Positions 54,920-64,000 of a stretch of DNA of 64,000 nt are shown piece by piece. The stretch is from contig NC_056002.1 of assembly GCF_018446385.1 (NCBI RefSeq), positions 10,488,894 through 10,552,893 on the forward strand, read 5' to 3'. The position numbers and the translations under genes are program-made. Source of the DNA: Zingiber officinale. Lineage: Eukaryota > Streptophyta > Magnoliopsida > Zingiberales > Zingiberaceae. Under the pieces are notes generated by a model. It was given only the letters and a program-made list of their open reading frames with translations. It did no database searches and was not told the DNA's origin. Numbering within the stretch: position 1 is the stretch's first letter; each line of letters begins with the position of its first letter.

Positions 54920-56512
54920 ATGGCTATGAAGGAAGGTTTTAGTACCAATCGTCCACCCTACTTCGACGGAGCGGACTTCCAATATTGGAAGAGCCGTATG
55001 GAGTACTATCTCAAGACCGACATCTCCATGTGGTTCTCGGTCAAGGAAGGGTTCACACCTCCGAAGGACGAAGAAGGTAAGGAACTAGAATCGTCAAGGT
55101 GGTCCGCCGAGCAAACTCGCAAAGGACAAGCCGATGCCAAGGCGGCGGCCACTCTACAATGTGGGATAGCCAAAGATCAACTTGTCAAGGTAGGTCCATT
55201 TGTGAGTGCAAAAGATTTGTGGAACAAGCTCATCGAGCTCCAAGAAGGAACCCGAGACTCTCGGATCGCCAAGAGAGACTTGTTCCTAAACCAACTACAA
55301 AATCTCACCATGAAGGAGAACGAAACAGTAAGTGAACTACACGGAAGGTTCAAAGAGATCATCAATGGTCTTCATTCCGTAGATGAACGCGTAGAGAACC
55401 ACGATCTTGTAAGGTACGCTCTCAAAGCCTTTCTGAGGAATGCCTTGTGGTCATCTATGGTAGATGCCTACAAGGTCTCCAAGGACCTTTCAATTGTTAA
55501 ATTAGATGAATTCTTTTGTGAAATGAAACTTCATGAACTTGCTAACAAGGGTCAAAAAAAGAAAGGTATTGCCTTAGTTGCAGGAGAAAAGAGCAAGGAT
55601 GGAAGAAGGAAGAAAGAAAAGAAGAAGGAGAAAGAAAGTCCTACATCCTCATCCTCCTCCGAGTCCGATGATGAAGGTGGATCATCATCAAGCGAGATGG
55701 CCAGCTTTGTGAGAAGAATCATGAGAAGGAGCCGGAGATACAAAGGGAAAGGTAAGTCTATTGATCAAAATGTTGATAAGACTAATGTTACGTGTTATGA
55801 GTGTAGCAAGAAAGGACACTATCGGAGCGAGTGTCCAAAACTCAAGAAGAAGGAGGAAAGGGCCAAGAAGAAGAAAGCTCTAAAAGCTACTTGGGATGAA
55901 TCCTCCTCAAGCTCATCGGAGGAAGAGAAGAAGGAGAAAAGCACTCGTCAATTAGCACTCATGGCAAGGGAGGAATCGGATTCCGGAAGTGATACATCAG
56001 CCGCGGCTTCATCATCTTCGGATGATGAAGAGGTAACTTCTCCTCACTTAGAAAAATGCTATAAAACTATTGCACATTTATCTACTTTGCTTAAGAAATC
56101 AAAAATAGAAATTAAATCATTAAAAGATGAAGTAGAACACTTGAAGACTCTTAGGGAAGATGAGGTTGATGACCTACATCAAGAGCTTCTTGAGGATGAA
56201 AACAAAGCCCTAAAGAGTGAAGTTGAGAAACTCAAGAAAATGCTTGAGAAATTCTCAACTAGCTCTAAGACCTTAGATATGATTCTAAATGCCCAAAGGG
56301 CGGTCTACAACAAGGCTGGGTTAGGATATCAACCTAAGGAGTCTAGTTTCATTTCCCTAGTGTCTAGAACCCAATTTCATAGATCACATGCTTCTAGGGT
56401 TCATGAGACTAGGAAGGGTGTGACCAAGGCGTGGGTTCCTAGGTCTTTCATTGTAGATGCATTAGGTCCCAAGATTTGGGTACCTAAAACATCTATCTTT
56501 CGTGTCTTGTAG
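54920..56512 (+). CDS. Sirevirus Gag, 530 aa
   Basis: The frame is intact from the ATG at 54920 to TAG at 56510. Copia gag domain at residues 10-220 (YWKSRMEYYLKTDISMWF; SRIAKRDLFLNQLQNLTM; NGLHSVDERVENHDLV), Lys/Ser-rich stretch, one CCHC knuckle CYECSKKGHYRSEC (C292, C295, H300, C305), acidic Ser region and a long coiled coil at about 375-450. The long coiled-coil C-terminal half is typical of Sirevirus Gag. Pol follows in the same frame after the single TAG, so the stop may be bypassed or may be a lesion. Confidence 0.88.
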   Translation: MAMKEGFSTNRPPYFDGADFQYWKSRMEYYLKTDISMWFSVKEGFTPPKDEEGKELESSRWSAEQTRKGQADAKAAATLQCGIAKDQLVKVGPFVSAKDLWNKLIELQEGTRDSRIAKRDLFLNQLQNLTMKENETVSELHGRFKEIINGLHSVDERVENHDLVRYALKAFLRNALWSSMVDAYKVSKDLSIVKLDEFFCEMKLHELANKGQKKKGIALVAGEKSKDGRRKKEKKKEKESPTSSSSSESDDEGGSSSSEMASFVRRIMRRSRRYKGKGKSIDQNVDKTNVTCYECSKKGHYRSECPKLKKKEERAKKKKALKATWDESSSSSSEEEKKEKSTRQLALMAREESDSGSDTSAAASSSSDDEEVTSPHLEKCYKTIAHLSTLLKKSKIEIKSLKDEVEHLKTLREDEVDDLHQELLEDENKALKSEVEKLKKMLEKFSTSSKTLDMILNAQRAVYNKAGLGYQPKESSFISLVSRTQFHRSHASRVHETRKGVTKAWVPRSFIVDALGPKIWVPKTSIFRVL

Positions 56513-59500
56513 GCATTTGTCAAGGGGGAGCACCTATCAACTTGGTTTGTTGATAGTGGATGCTCCAAGCACATGACCGGGGACAAGTCACTCTTTACTA
56601 CCCTTCAAAACAAAAATAGAGGTAATGTGTCCTTTGGTAATAATGGTAGTCTTAAGGTGATAGGAGTTGGAGATATTCATATATCCGAATGTCTCCAAAT
56701 CAAAAATGTCCTTCTAGTCAAGGGGATGACCTTTAATCTCCTAAGTGTCAGCCAATTGTGTGATACGGGTTACACAATTGAGTTTCATTCAAGTCAATGT
56801 CTGGTCAAACACATTGACACACTTGACATGGTACTAGTAGACACAAGGGTAGACAACATTTATCAAGTATCTTTTAAAAGTGCTACTAATGCCTCTGCTA
56901 AGTGTTTCATGTCAAAAGAAGAAGAATCATGACTGTGGCATAGGAGGTTGGCCCACGTAAACATGAAGAATATTCGAAAGCTGGCCAACAAAGGATTAGT
57001 GCGAGACTTACCAAGCATCAAGTACCAAAAGACAAAATTATGTGATACATGTCAAAAGGGTAAGCAAACAAAAGCGTCTCATAAAGGTAAAAGCGCTGTA
57101 AGTACATCTACTGCTTTAGATTTATTGCATATGGATTTGTTTGATTGCAGTAATGTTATTTCATTGAATGGAAGTAGATACTGCTTAGTGATCATTGATG
57201 ATTTTACTAGATATACATGAACTTTCTTTTTAAAAAATAAGGATCAAACCATAGATGTTTTTGTTTCTTTTTGTAGAAGAACTGAAAATGAAAAATCAAC
57301 AACAATTAAAACAATTAGAAGTGATCATGGCGGAGAATTTCAAAACCATAGATTTTTAGAGTTTTGTCAAGAAAAAGGATATAGGCATGAGTTCTCTACT
57401 CCAAGGACCCCACAACAAAATGGGGTTGTGGAGAGAAAGAACCGAGTCTTGCAAGAGGCTGCACGAAGCATGCTCAATGAGTACTCACTACCGAGCTACT
57501 TATGGGCTGAAGCTGTAAATACCGCTTGCTATGTGCAAAACCGAGTCTTGATACATAGGTTTTTAGGAAAGACTCCCCATGAACTTTGGTTTGGGAAACC
57601 CCCTACAATTAAACATCTTAGGGTGTTTGGTTGTAAGGTGTTTATCTTGAACACCAAGGATCATCTTGGAAAGTTCACGACTAAGGCTGATGAAGGGATA
57701 CTGGTCGGGTACTCTCTCATCAGCAAGGCCTATCGAGTCTACAACAATAGGACTAAATTGATTGAAGAGTCCTCGGATGTAGCATTTGAAGAAATTCCTA
57801 AATCAAATGATCAATCAAGGAATGTAGGAGAAATTCAATTTGAACTTAGAAATCTAAGTTTAAATGATCAAAACATAGGAAGAGTCGAAATTGACTCCGA
57901 TGATGATGAGCAAAGGCAAGAGAGGACTCAGTCTGATCCTTTACCTGATACTGAGCTCATGCCTGTGTCTAGTGAGACCACTCATGAGGCACTGCCAACA
58001 CCAAGGCAATCTAGGATAGCCTCTAGTAATCCCCAAGACCAGATTGTGGGAGACATTCAACAAGGAGTTAGGACTAGATCATTCTTTAGAAATGAGTCTA
58101 ATGAGGTCGACTTGATCTCAGAAATCGAACCAAAATTAGTTGATGAGGCATTACACGATCCTGATTGGATCATAGCTATGCAAGATGAGTTAGGTCAATT
58201 TGAAAGGAGCCAAGTGTGGGACTTAGTTCCTAGACCTAAGAAGACCACCATTATTGGAACCAAATGGGTCTTCAAAAATAAGTTGAACCAAAAGGGAGAA
58301 GTCGTAAGAAACAAGGCAAGACTTGTAGCCAAAGGCTATAGTCAAGTCGAAGGCCTCGATTATGATGAGACTTATGCTCCCGTGGCTCGATTAGAGTCCA
58401 TTCGTTTAACGTTAGCTTTTACTGCACATAGAGGCTTCAAGCTCTATCAAATGGACGTTAAATCGGCCTTCTTAAATGGTTTCATTAAAGAAGAGGTCTA
58501 TGTTGAACAACCACCGGGGTTTGTGAATACCGAAGCTCCAAACCACGTGTACAAGCTCAAGAAAGCTCTTTATGGGCTTAAACAAGCACCTCGAGCTTGG
58601 TACGAAAGGTTGTCAACTTACTTACTAGAAAAGGACTTTGTAAGAGGTCAAATAGATCCAACACTATTTCTGCGTAGAGATGGTGAAAACATATTTGTAG
58701 CCCAGGTGTATGTCGATGACATAATTTGTGGCTCAAATAACAAGGGCTACTTGAATGAATTTATCACTCACATGGAAAGTGAGTTTGAGATGAGTCTGGT
58801 GGGAGAATTGACATTCTTCCTTGGACTTGAAATCAAACAAACTCGAGATGACATTTATGTCCATCAGACGAAGTACACTCAAGAGATGCTCAAGAAATTC
58901 AAAATGAGTGACTCTAAGGAAGTATCCACTCCAATGGCGACGAACACTCGCCTTGACAATGATGAGAATGGAAAACCAGTTGATCTAACGCAATATAGAA
59001 GCATGATCGGTAGTCTTCTATATCTCACAGCTAGTCGACCGGACATACTTTTTGCTGTGGGCATGTGCGCTAGATATCAAGTATGTGCCAAGGAATCTCA
59101 TTTAATTGCAGTTAATGGAATTCTGAGATACCTTAAGGGCACAATTAGAGTAGGTCTATGGTACCCTCGTACGGAGTCTTTTGACTTGATAGGTTATACC
59201 GACTCTGATTATGCTGGGTGCAAATTGGATCGGAAAAGCACCAGTGGGGGTTACCAATTTTTAGGTTCATCATTGGTTAGTTGGTCAAGTCGGAAGAAAC
59301 ATTGCGTTGCTCTCTCCACAACCGAGGCTGAATACATTACCATGGGAGAGAGTGTATCACAATTGTTGTGGATGATCCACACCCTAGAAGATTATGGGCT
59401 TTCGTATAAGGGAGTGCAAGTGTTGTGTGACAACATCAGCACAATAAACCTAACGAAAAATCCAGTCCATCATTCAAGGACCAAACATATTGAAGTGCGT

Positions 59501-59653
59501 CATCACTTCATTAGAGATCACGTAGCTAGGGGAGACATTGCACTCACATATGTTGAGTCAAAGTCAAACCTAGCCGATATTTTCACCAAACCTCTTCCGG
59601 AAAATGAATTTAGTCATTTGAGGAGAGAATTGGGAATGTGTTTGGCTCAATAG
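56513..59653 (+). pseudogene. Sirevirus Pol (protease, integrase, RT, RNase H), inactivated
   Basis: Protease: WFVDSGCSKHMTG near 56541-56579. GAG-pre-integrase zinc finger: LWHRRLAH (56933 on) and CDTCQKGK (57043 on). Integrase: HMDLF (about 57128), RSDHGGEF (about 57316) and VVERKN (about 57425). [14 protein letters not shown] (58447 on) and YVDD (58709-58720). RNase [11 protein letters not shown] (about 59192) and TEAEY (about 59324). Breaks: TGA at 56930-56932, TGA at 57218-57220 (both where Trp is expected), one base missing near 57300 and one extra near 57361. From 57428 to the TAG at 59651 the frame is open (741 codons). Confidence 0.9.
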
Positions 59654-60607
59654 GCCATTAGGACCCCATTATGATCAATAAGGACAATTAAAACGATAAG
59701 AAAAAAGGGGAAATTAATTTGGGCAACTTGGGAATATCTCTCGCAAACTATAAGGTTAACAAATGATTTTTGTTTGCTAGAAATGGGGTGAGATGCTAGG
59801 ATCAGCCGAATTATTCAAAATGTATCATGCATCCCTTGAATAATTAGGTTGAAGAGACATAAATTGAGTATGGGGAAGACCATTACATAATTATTGTGTA
59901 TTTGGTTCCTAGATCTTATTCATATATTCCAACCAAGGAAACTTGGTTGGGTTTTTACCTAGATTTTATCCAACCTTGGTTAATGAGTTGATTGATATTT
60001 TTAATCGATACCGTTCATGATTCTGATTGAAAATAAGACAAGCTATTGAAGTAATGATAGCAATTTGAATATATTTTGACAAATTTGAAACTGTACATAA
60101 CAAAGTCGGAAAATTTCAATTCTCAAGCCTTGAGTTGTCTGTTTTTCGAAATGTTTGAAACTCTCGGGCTATAAACAATCTCATACCATAATCTTTAGGA
60201 AATAGTTTTGCTTGTAGATTCTTCAGGGTCTAGGTACTGGACTTGGAAGTTTTACTGGAAAAACTTCTATCGAACACCTCTACGAATTTCAGTTACTGAA
60301 ATTCCTGGAGAAACTCCAGTATCAGACACTGATCGGTCTACAGACCGATCAGAAGGTTCACTGATCGGTCCAGGGACCGATCAGTAGGCTACTGATCGTT
60401 CCCTGATCGGTCTACGGACCGATCAGAATGTTCCCGGATCGGTCCAGGGACTGATCAGGAGGCTCCTGATATCTCCTGATCGGACAGTCGTCCGATCATT
60501 TCAACACCTAACACCCATCTCCCTTAAATCTTCCCGATCCTTTCTTTTCTCCTTTCACGCGGAAGCCCTAGCCGACTCTTTCCTACACCTCCACTCTTCT
60601 CTTCTCT
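59654..60607 (+). other. Spacer between pol and ORF3
   Basis: Noncoding; a PPT-like AAAAAAGGGGAAATT at about 59701-59715, and a second cluster of GATCGGTC palindromes at 60330-60490. Confidence 0.7.
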
Positions 60608-62101
60608 TTGCCCGCCGAAGCCCTAGCCAAAGCCCTAGCCAAAAGACACTTCACTGGCACCAAGGTAACTCCATACTTCCCTAGAACTACTCACCTTGGC
60701 ATTTCGGTTTCATTTCTCACCGTATCTGTGCTTTTTGTTTCGGGTGTTGGTGGCTCCGGTGCTCACTTACTTGCCCCATTGTATCACATTGTTAACCCTT
60801 AGGAAGAAACTAGTGGGTGAAGGAACCTCTAAGTCTAAGTCACCTGAGAAGTCGAAGTCTAAGGCTCCCTCCCGACCTCAACTATCTGTCTCTGGGAGAT
60901 TTCCAAACCACCATTTTGAACAAGCTTTTAACAACGGGCCTTCAAATTGCTCCCTTGTAGGTCTGTGGATCGAAAATTCATGGACGAATTTTGTCCATCT
61001 GTATCAGAAATCATTGCCTATTACAAACTTGATTCCCTTGTCTATTTAGAGCGAGATATCAACTATGACTTAGTATCTGAGTTTTATAACAATCTTCATC
61101 AAACTAATGATGTAAGTTATAAAACAAAAGTTGCTAAGCAGACTCTTGATTTCAGTTTCTCAACTTTCTTTGATTATCTTGCTTGCCGTAGGTGTTCAGG
61201 AAATGTCTTTTCTATATATCCTGACTTACCAGACCCCTTACCTTCTCCCTTTGATATTTCATCTGACTCCATTTACGAGTATTTCTTTGGACATCCTAGA
61301 CCGGGTGGGCTAGATGAATTAGATGTTGATTTTCCTACTTTTGCAGCCTTGAGATTATCTGCCCAAGATTACATCCTCTTTAAGATTGTCACAAACTACT
61401 TTATGTCAATCACATCTAAACCCTTGTCTGAAATCCGTCCATATCATTGCCTGATGCTTTATGGATTGCGTCGGTGTCTCGACTTTGACATCATGTCCAG
61501 CATCTACTCTTCGATCATCTCCTATAGTGAGTCAAACAGCTTTACTGTTTATATGCCTTATGGGCATATCATTACAGATTGGCTCGAGACCCTTTAGATT
61601 GATGTCTCCAAGGGTAGAATAGTCAAGATGGTCAGGCAGGACTGCAGACTTGGGAAACAAGCATTTTCCAAGTCTGGCATCATAGAACAGGATGGGGACG
61701 TTCGGTGGAAGGATGGGAGAGCTCTAGGTGAGTTACCATGGGGACCTCCATGACAGGTTGCTGCTGCGCCTGTTGCTGCTCCTCTTGCTGCTGCTGCTGA
61801 TGATGGAGAGGCAGATCCTGATCTGCACTGGCAGATCGCCGAGCTGGAGAGTCGCATTGATCGGCACGATGAGCTGCTGGTTACTGATCTCCACGGGCTG
61901 CGCGTCCGGATTGATCAGCGCTACGATGATTTACGCAGTCAGCAGCTGGCGACACATCAGGCGATTATGGGATGGATGGCCAGATACCCACCTCCGCAGG
62001 ATTTCCCGGGCTATCCATCCTCGAGCAGCGGCATGCCACCTCAGGGACCCACTCCTCCCGTTGATGATGCTGATGCTCCTCATGATGAGGAGGCTGAGTG
62101 A
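60608..62101 (+). pseudogene. Sirevirus envelope-like ORF3 (broken)
   Basis: Follows pol, as env-like ORFs do in Sireviruses. An N-terminal Lys/Ser-rich part (60800-60940) lies in one frame; the main part from about 60947 is in another, so there is a frame change near 60945. In-frame stops at 61595-61597 and 61751-61753 precede the final stop at 62099-62101. The last third is coiled-coil-like and ends in an acidic Pro-rich tail. Membrane spans are not obvious. Its role in plants is unproven. Confidence 0.65.
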
Positions 62102-62600
62102 TACACATTGTTCTATGATGTCATTTTGATTATCTATGTTTTGGATATTGTTTGTTGGATACTTATGTCTGACCTGGCTACTTGCTGATTTCATGCTGCT
62201 CATTTTCTTATTTTTCTTTATGTTTCACTTCCTATTGTCTGTTAATTTGCTGTTCATATGTCATGTCTTGTATGTCTCTTATTTCTTTATTACTATCTTA
62301 TAATACACTTAGAGGGCATTCTAGGTGGATTAAGAAAAAGACAGTATGGGTTAAGGGGGAGTCCTTTATCGTTTTCTTACCTAATTCGCACCTTTTCGGT
62401 GTTTGACAAAGGGGGAGAAGATAACTAAATTTAGAGATAAATGAAAGTTTTGCTTTAGGGAGAGGATCTTGATTTTCCCATCCTTACATGGTGTTGTATC
62501 TGTCTTAGGGGGAGAATCTTGATTCCCCTAAAATTAGGGAAATATGAACATTTCTGATCTAAACTTAAATCGTGTTGTCAAACAACAAAAAGGGGGAGAT
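62102..62600 (+). promoter_or_regulatory. Multiple polypurine tracts before the 3' LTR
   Basis: AAGGGGGAGTCC (about 62354), AAAGGGGGAGAAG (about 62408), AGGGGGAGAATC (about 62508) and the LTR-abutting AAAAAGGGGGAGA (62587-62599). Several PPTs are a Sirevirus trait. Confidence 0.78.
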
Positions 62601-64000
62601 TGTTAATACAGTCTGACCTGGCTGTTGTTTTGATGTTGACACTGATTTAAGTTTATATCAGATATTAATTAAACTCAGACTGATTAATGATCAAGGTTGA
62701 TCATGTGGAGAGGAAAAGTCCAAGTACGGATACTTGGCACGCGAAGTCGGAGAGGGCTCGATAGCTCATTCTCCGGACTAGGTCAGAGAGGGCTCGGTAG
62801 CTCGTTCTCTGGACCGGACGAAGTCGGAGAGGGCTCGGTAGCTCGTTCTCCGGACTAGGTCAGAGAGGGCTCGGTAGCTCGTTCTCTGGACCGGACGAAG
62901 TCGGAGAGGGCTCGGCAGCTCATTCTCCGGACTAGGTCAGAGAGGGCTCGGTAGCTCGTTCTCTGGACCGAATGTGGAAGTCAGAGAGGGCTCGGTAGCT
63001 CGTTCTCTGGATCAGGAAGACATTAGGGTTTAGGGCTGGGAAGCTCTAAAACCAACAGAAGCATTGGATCGGTCTGTTGACCGATCCAGTGATACTTTGG
63101 TTGTCTGGATCGGTCTGTAGACCGATCCAGTGATACATTAGTCATCTGATCGGTCTTGTGACCGATCAGTAACCACACAGGAGCAATCTGTGGATTATCT
63201 AATCGGTCTCATGACCGATCAGTAACCACACAGAAGCAATCTGTGAGGTTATCTGATCGGTCTAGTGACCGATCAGTAAGAAGAGATGGGATGCGATGGG
63301 ATTCAGAGCGATAGGGGGGATCGGTCTGTGGACCGATCCACCTATAGGCTGATCGGTCCACAGACCGATCAGAATCATCCCAGACCGATCAGGATGTGAC
63401 CTGATCGGTCCAGAGGGCTATGGATCGGTCTGATGACCGATCCACAACGATGTCGTTTGTCTTCTGCTGTTTCTCTGCGATTTCTGATTCACCTGATCAA
63501 ATCATCTGCTGTGAGATTTTTGAGTTGCAGGTTGTAGGTGTCGTGCCAATGCTCAATTTCAAATTAAGCTCCATCAGAAGAATAAGACCAAGTGCTCTTT
63601 CTGCTGTGTTTCGCTGCAAATGGTGCAATTGGAGCGTCAACGTTCACTGGCTGCGATCAGTTGGCAACAGCTTGACTCTTGCTTATTGGTTCGAGCTCAG
63701 AGACACCAGTGAAGATCATGGATGGTATTGGTGTGAATTTAGAGAACCAGATGAGGAGGAAGAGTGATTGGCGACGTCTGAGTTGGTCGCAGTGATTCGA
63801 TACAGGTGACAGTGATTCGGCTCTGGCTGAAGACAGTGAGAAAGCAGAATAAGAAGAAGGAAAAAGAGAGGTTTGGCAAGATTTTTGAAACTCTCTGTCG
63901 ACCGAAGCAAGGGTGATGTGTTGTTGAGCTCTTGGCTGAGGAATCCCTTCTGTCTTTGCGTTCTGCTTCGTGGCTGTAAGTTTCATTGTTCATGTCTTTT
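62601..64000 (+). repeat. 3' LTR of the Sirevirus (cut by window end)
   Basis: Collinear with the 5' LTR from TGTTAATAC; AGAGGGCTCGGTAGCTCG units (62750-63015) and palindromes (63063-63450). About 340 bp remain outside the window. Confidence 0.92.

Larger units (their letters stand above)
53122..64000 (+). mobile_element. Sirevirus (Ty1/copia) element with envelope-like ORF3, truncated by window end
   Basis: 5' LTR 53122-54863, PBS 54866-54877, gag 54920, pol to 59653, ORF3 60608-62101, several PPTs, 3' LTR from 62601 (1400 of about 1742 bp present). LTRs begin TGTTAATAC and the 5' one ends CCTAACA. The 5-bp flank TAGTG (53117-53121) should recur just beyond the window if this is one insertion. 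The LTRs differ by few substitutions by eye, so the insertion is fairly young. Confidence 0.92.

Overview
This is a window of plant nuclear DNA, most likely from a monocot. Introns are GT-AG, no operons are seen, transposable elements are dense, and the one GC-rich short-chain dehydrogenase gene has the strong third-position GC typical of commelinid monocots. The ginger order is my guess from the look of the dehydrogenase and the retroelements; I could not test it. I see three host genes that look intact. They are a START-domain lipid-binding protein (minus strand, 4405-5333, 3 exons, 229 aa), an MLO seven-transmembrane protein of the MLO1-like type (plus strand, 31854-35510, 14 exons, 490 aa) and an NAD(P)-dependent short-chain dehydrogenase of the secoisolariciresinol dehydrogenase/ABA2/zerumbone synthase group (plus strand, 46772-47718, 2 exons, 278 aa). 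A decayed FAR1/MULE-type gene fills 1-1056 on the minus strand.

Region by region: 1-3.1 kb holds the FAR1-type pseudogene and a GC-rich repeat. At 3.7 kb is a tRNA-derived SINE with an 18-bp target duplication. 4.4-5.3 kb is the START gene, followed by AT-rich sequence with microsatellites. 7,728-25,591 is a four-level nest. A Ty3/gypsy element (TSD ATTAG) holds, in its 5' LTR, a 2.8-kb solo LTR (TSD GGGAC) that itself holds a SINE (TSD CATTTCCC), and in its gag a 7.2-kb gag-only Sirevirus-like Copia element (TSD TTTAT). 25.6-28.2 kb is AT-rich. 28.2-31.0 kb is an unusual structure of two LTRs in inverted orientation. A SINE and the MLO gene follow, then a SINE cluster at 36.6-37.1 kb. 38,069-46,484 is a second gypsy element, on the minus strand. 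The dehydrogenase starts only about 290 bp beyond it. 50-53.1 kb holds a possible gene fragment cut by LTR-like sequences. 53,122 to the window end is a nearly complete Sirevirus with gag, pol and an envelope-like ORF3, all of whose post-gag frames are broken; its 3' LTR runs off the window.

The most interesting thing here is the gypsy lineage. Both well-delimited copies carry gag and protease but no reverse transcriptase, RNase H or integrase. The space before the 3' LTR is instead used by an antisense reading frame. In the 38-46 kb copy this antisense region is about 2.3 kb, with a domain like the one Pfam calls putative gypsy type transposon (Transposase_28), a proline/serine-rich linker and a coiled coil, and it appears to have introns. 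The inverted-LTR structure at 28-31 kb carries the same antisense gene. The non-autonomous Copia element and the Sirevirus at 53-64 kb look like a parasite/donor pair: they share the primer-binding site, gag layout, LTR ends, repeated polypurine tracts and arrays of GATCGGTC palindromes.
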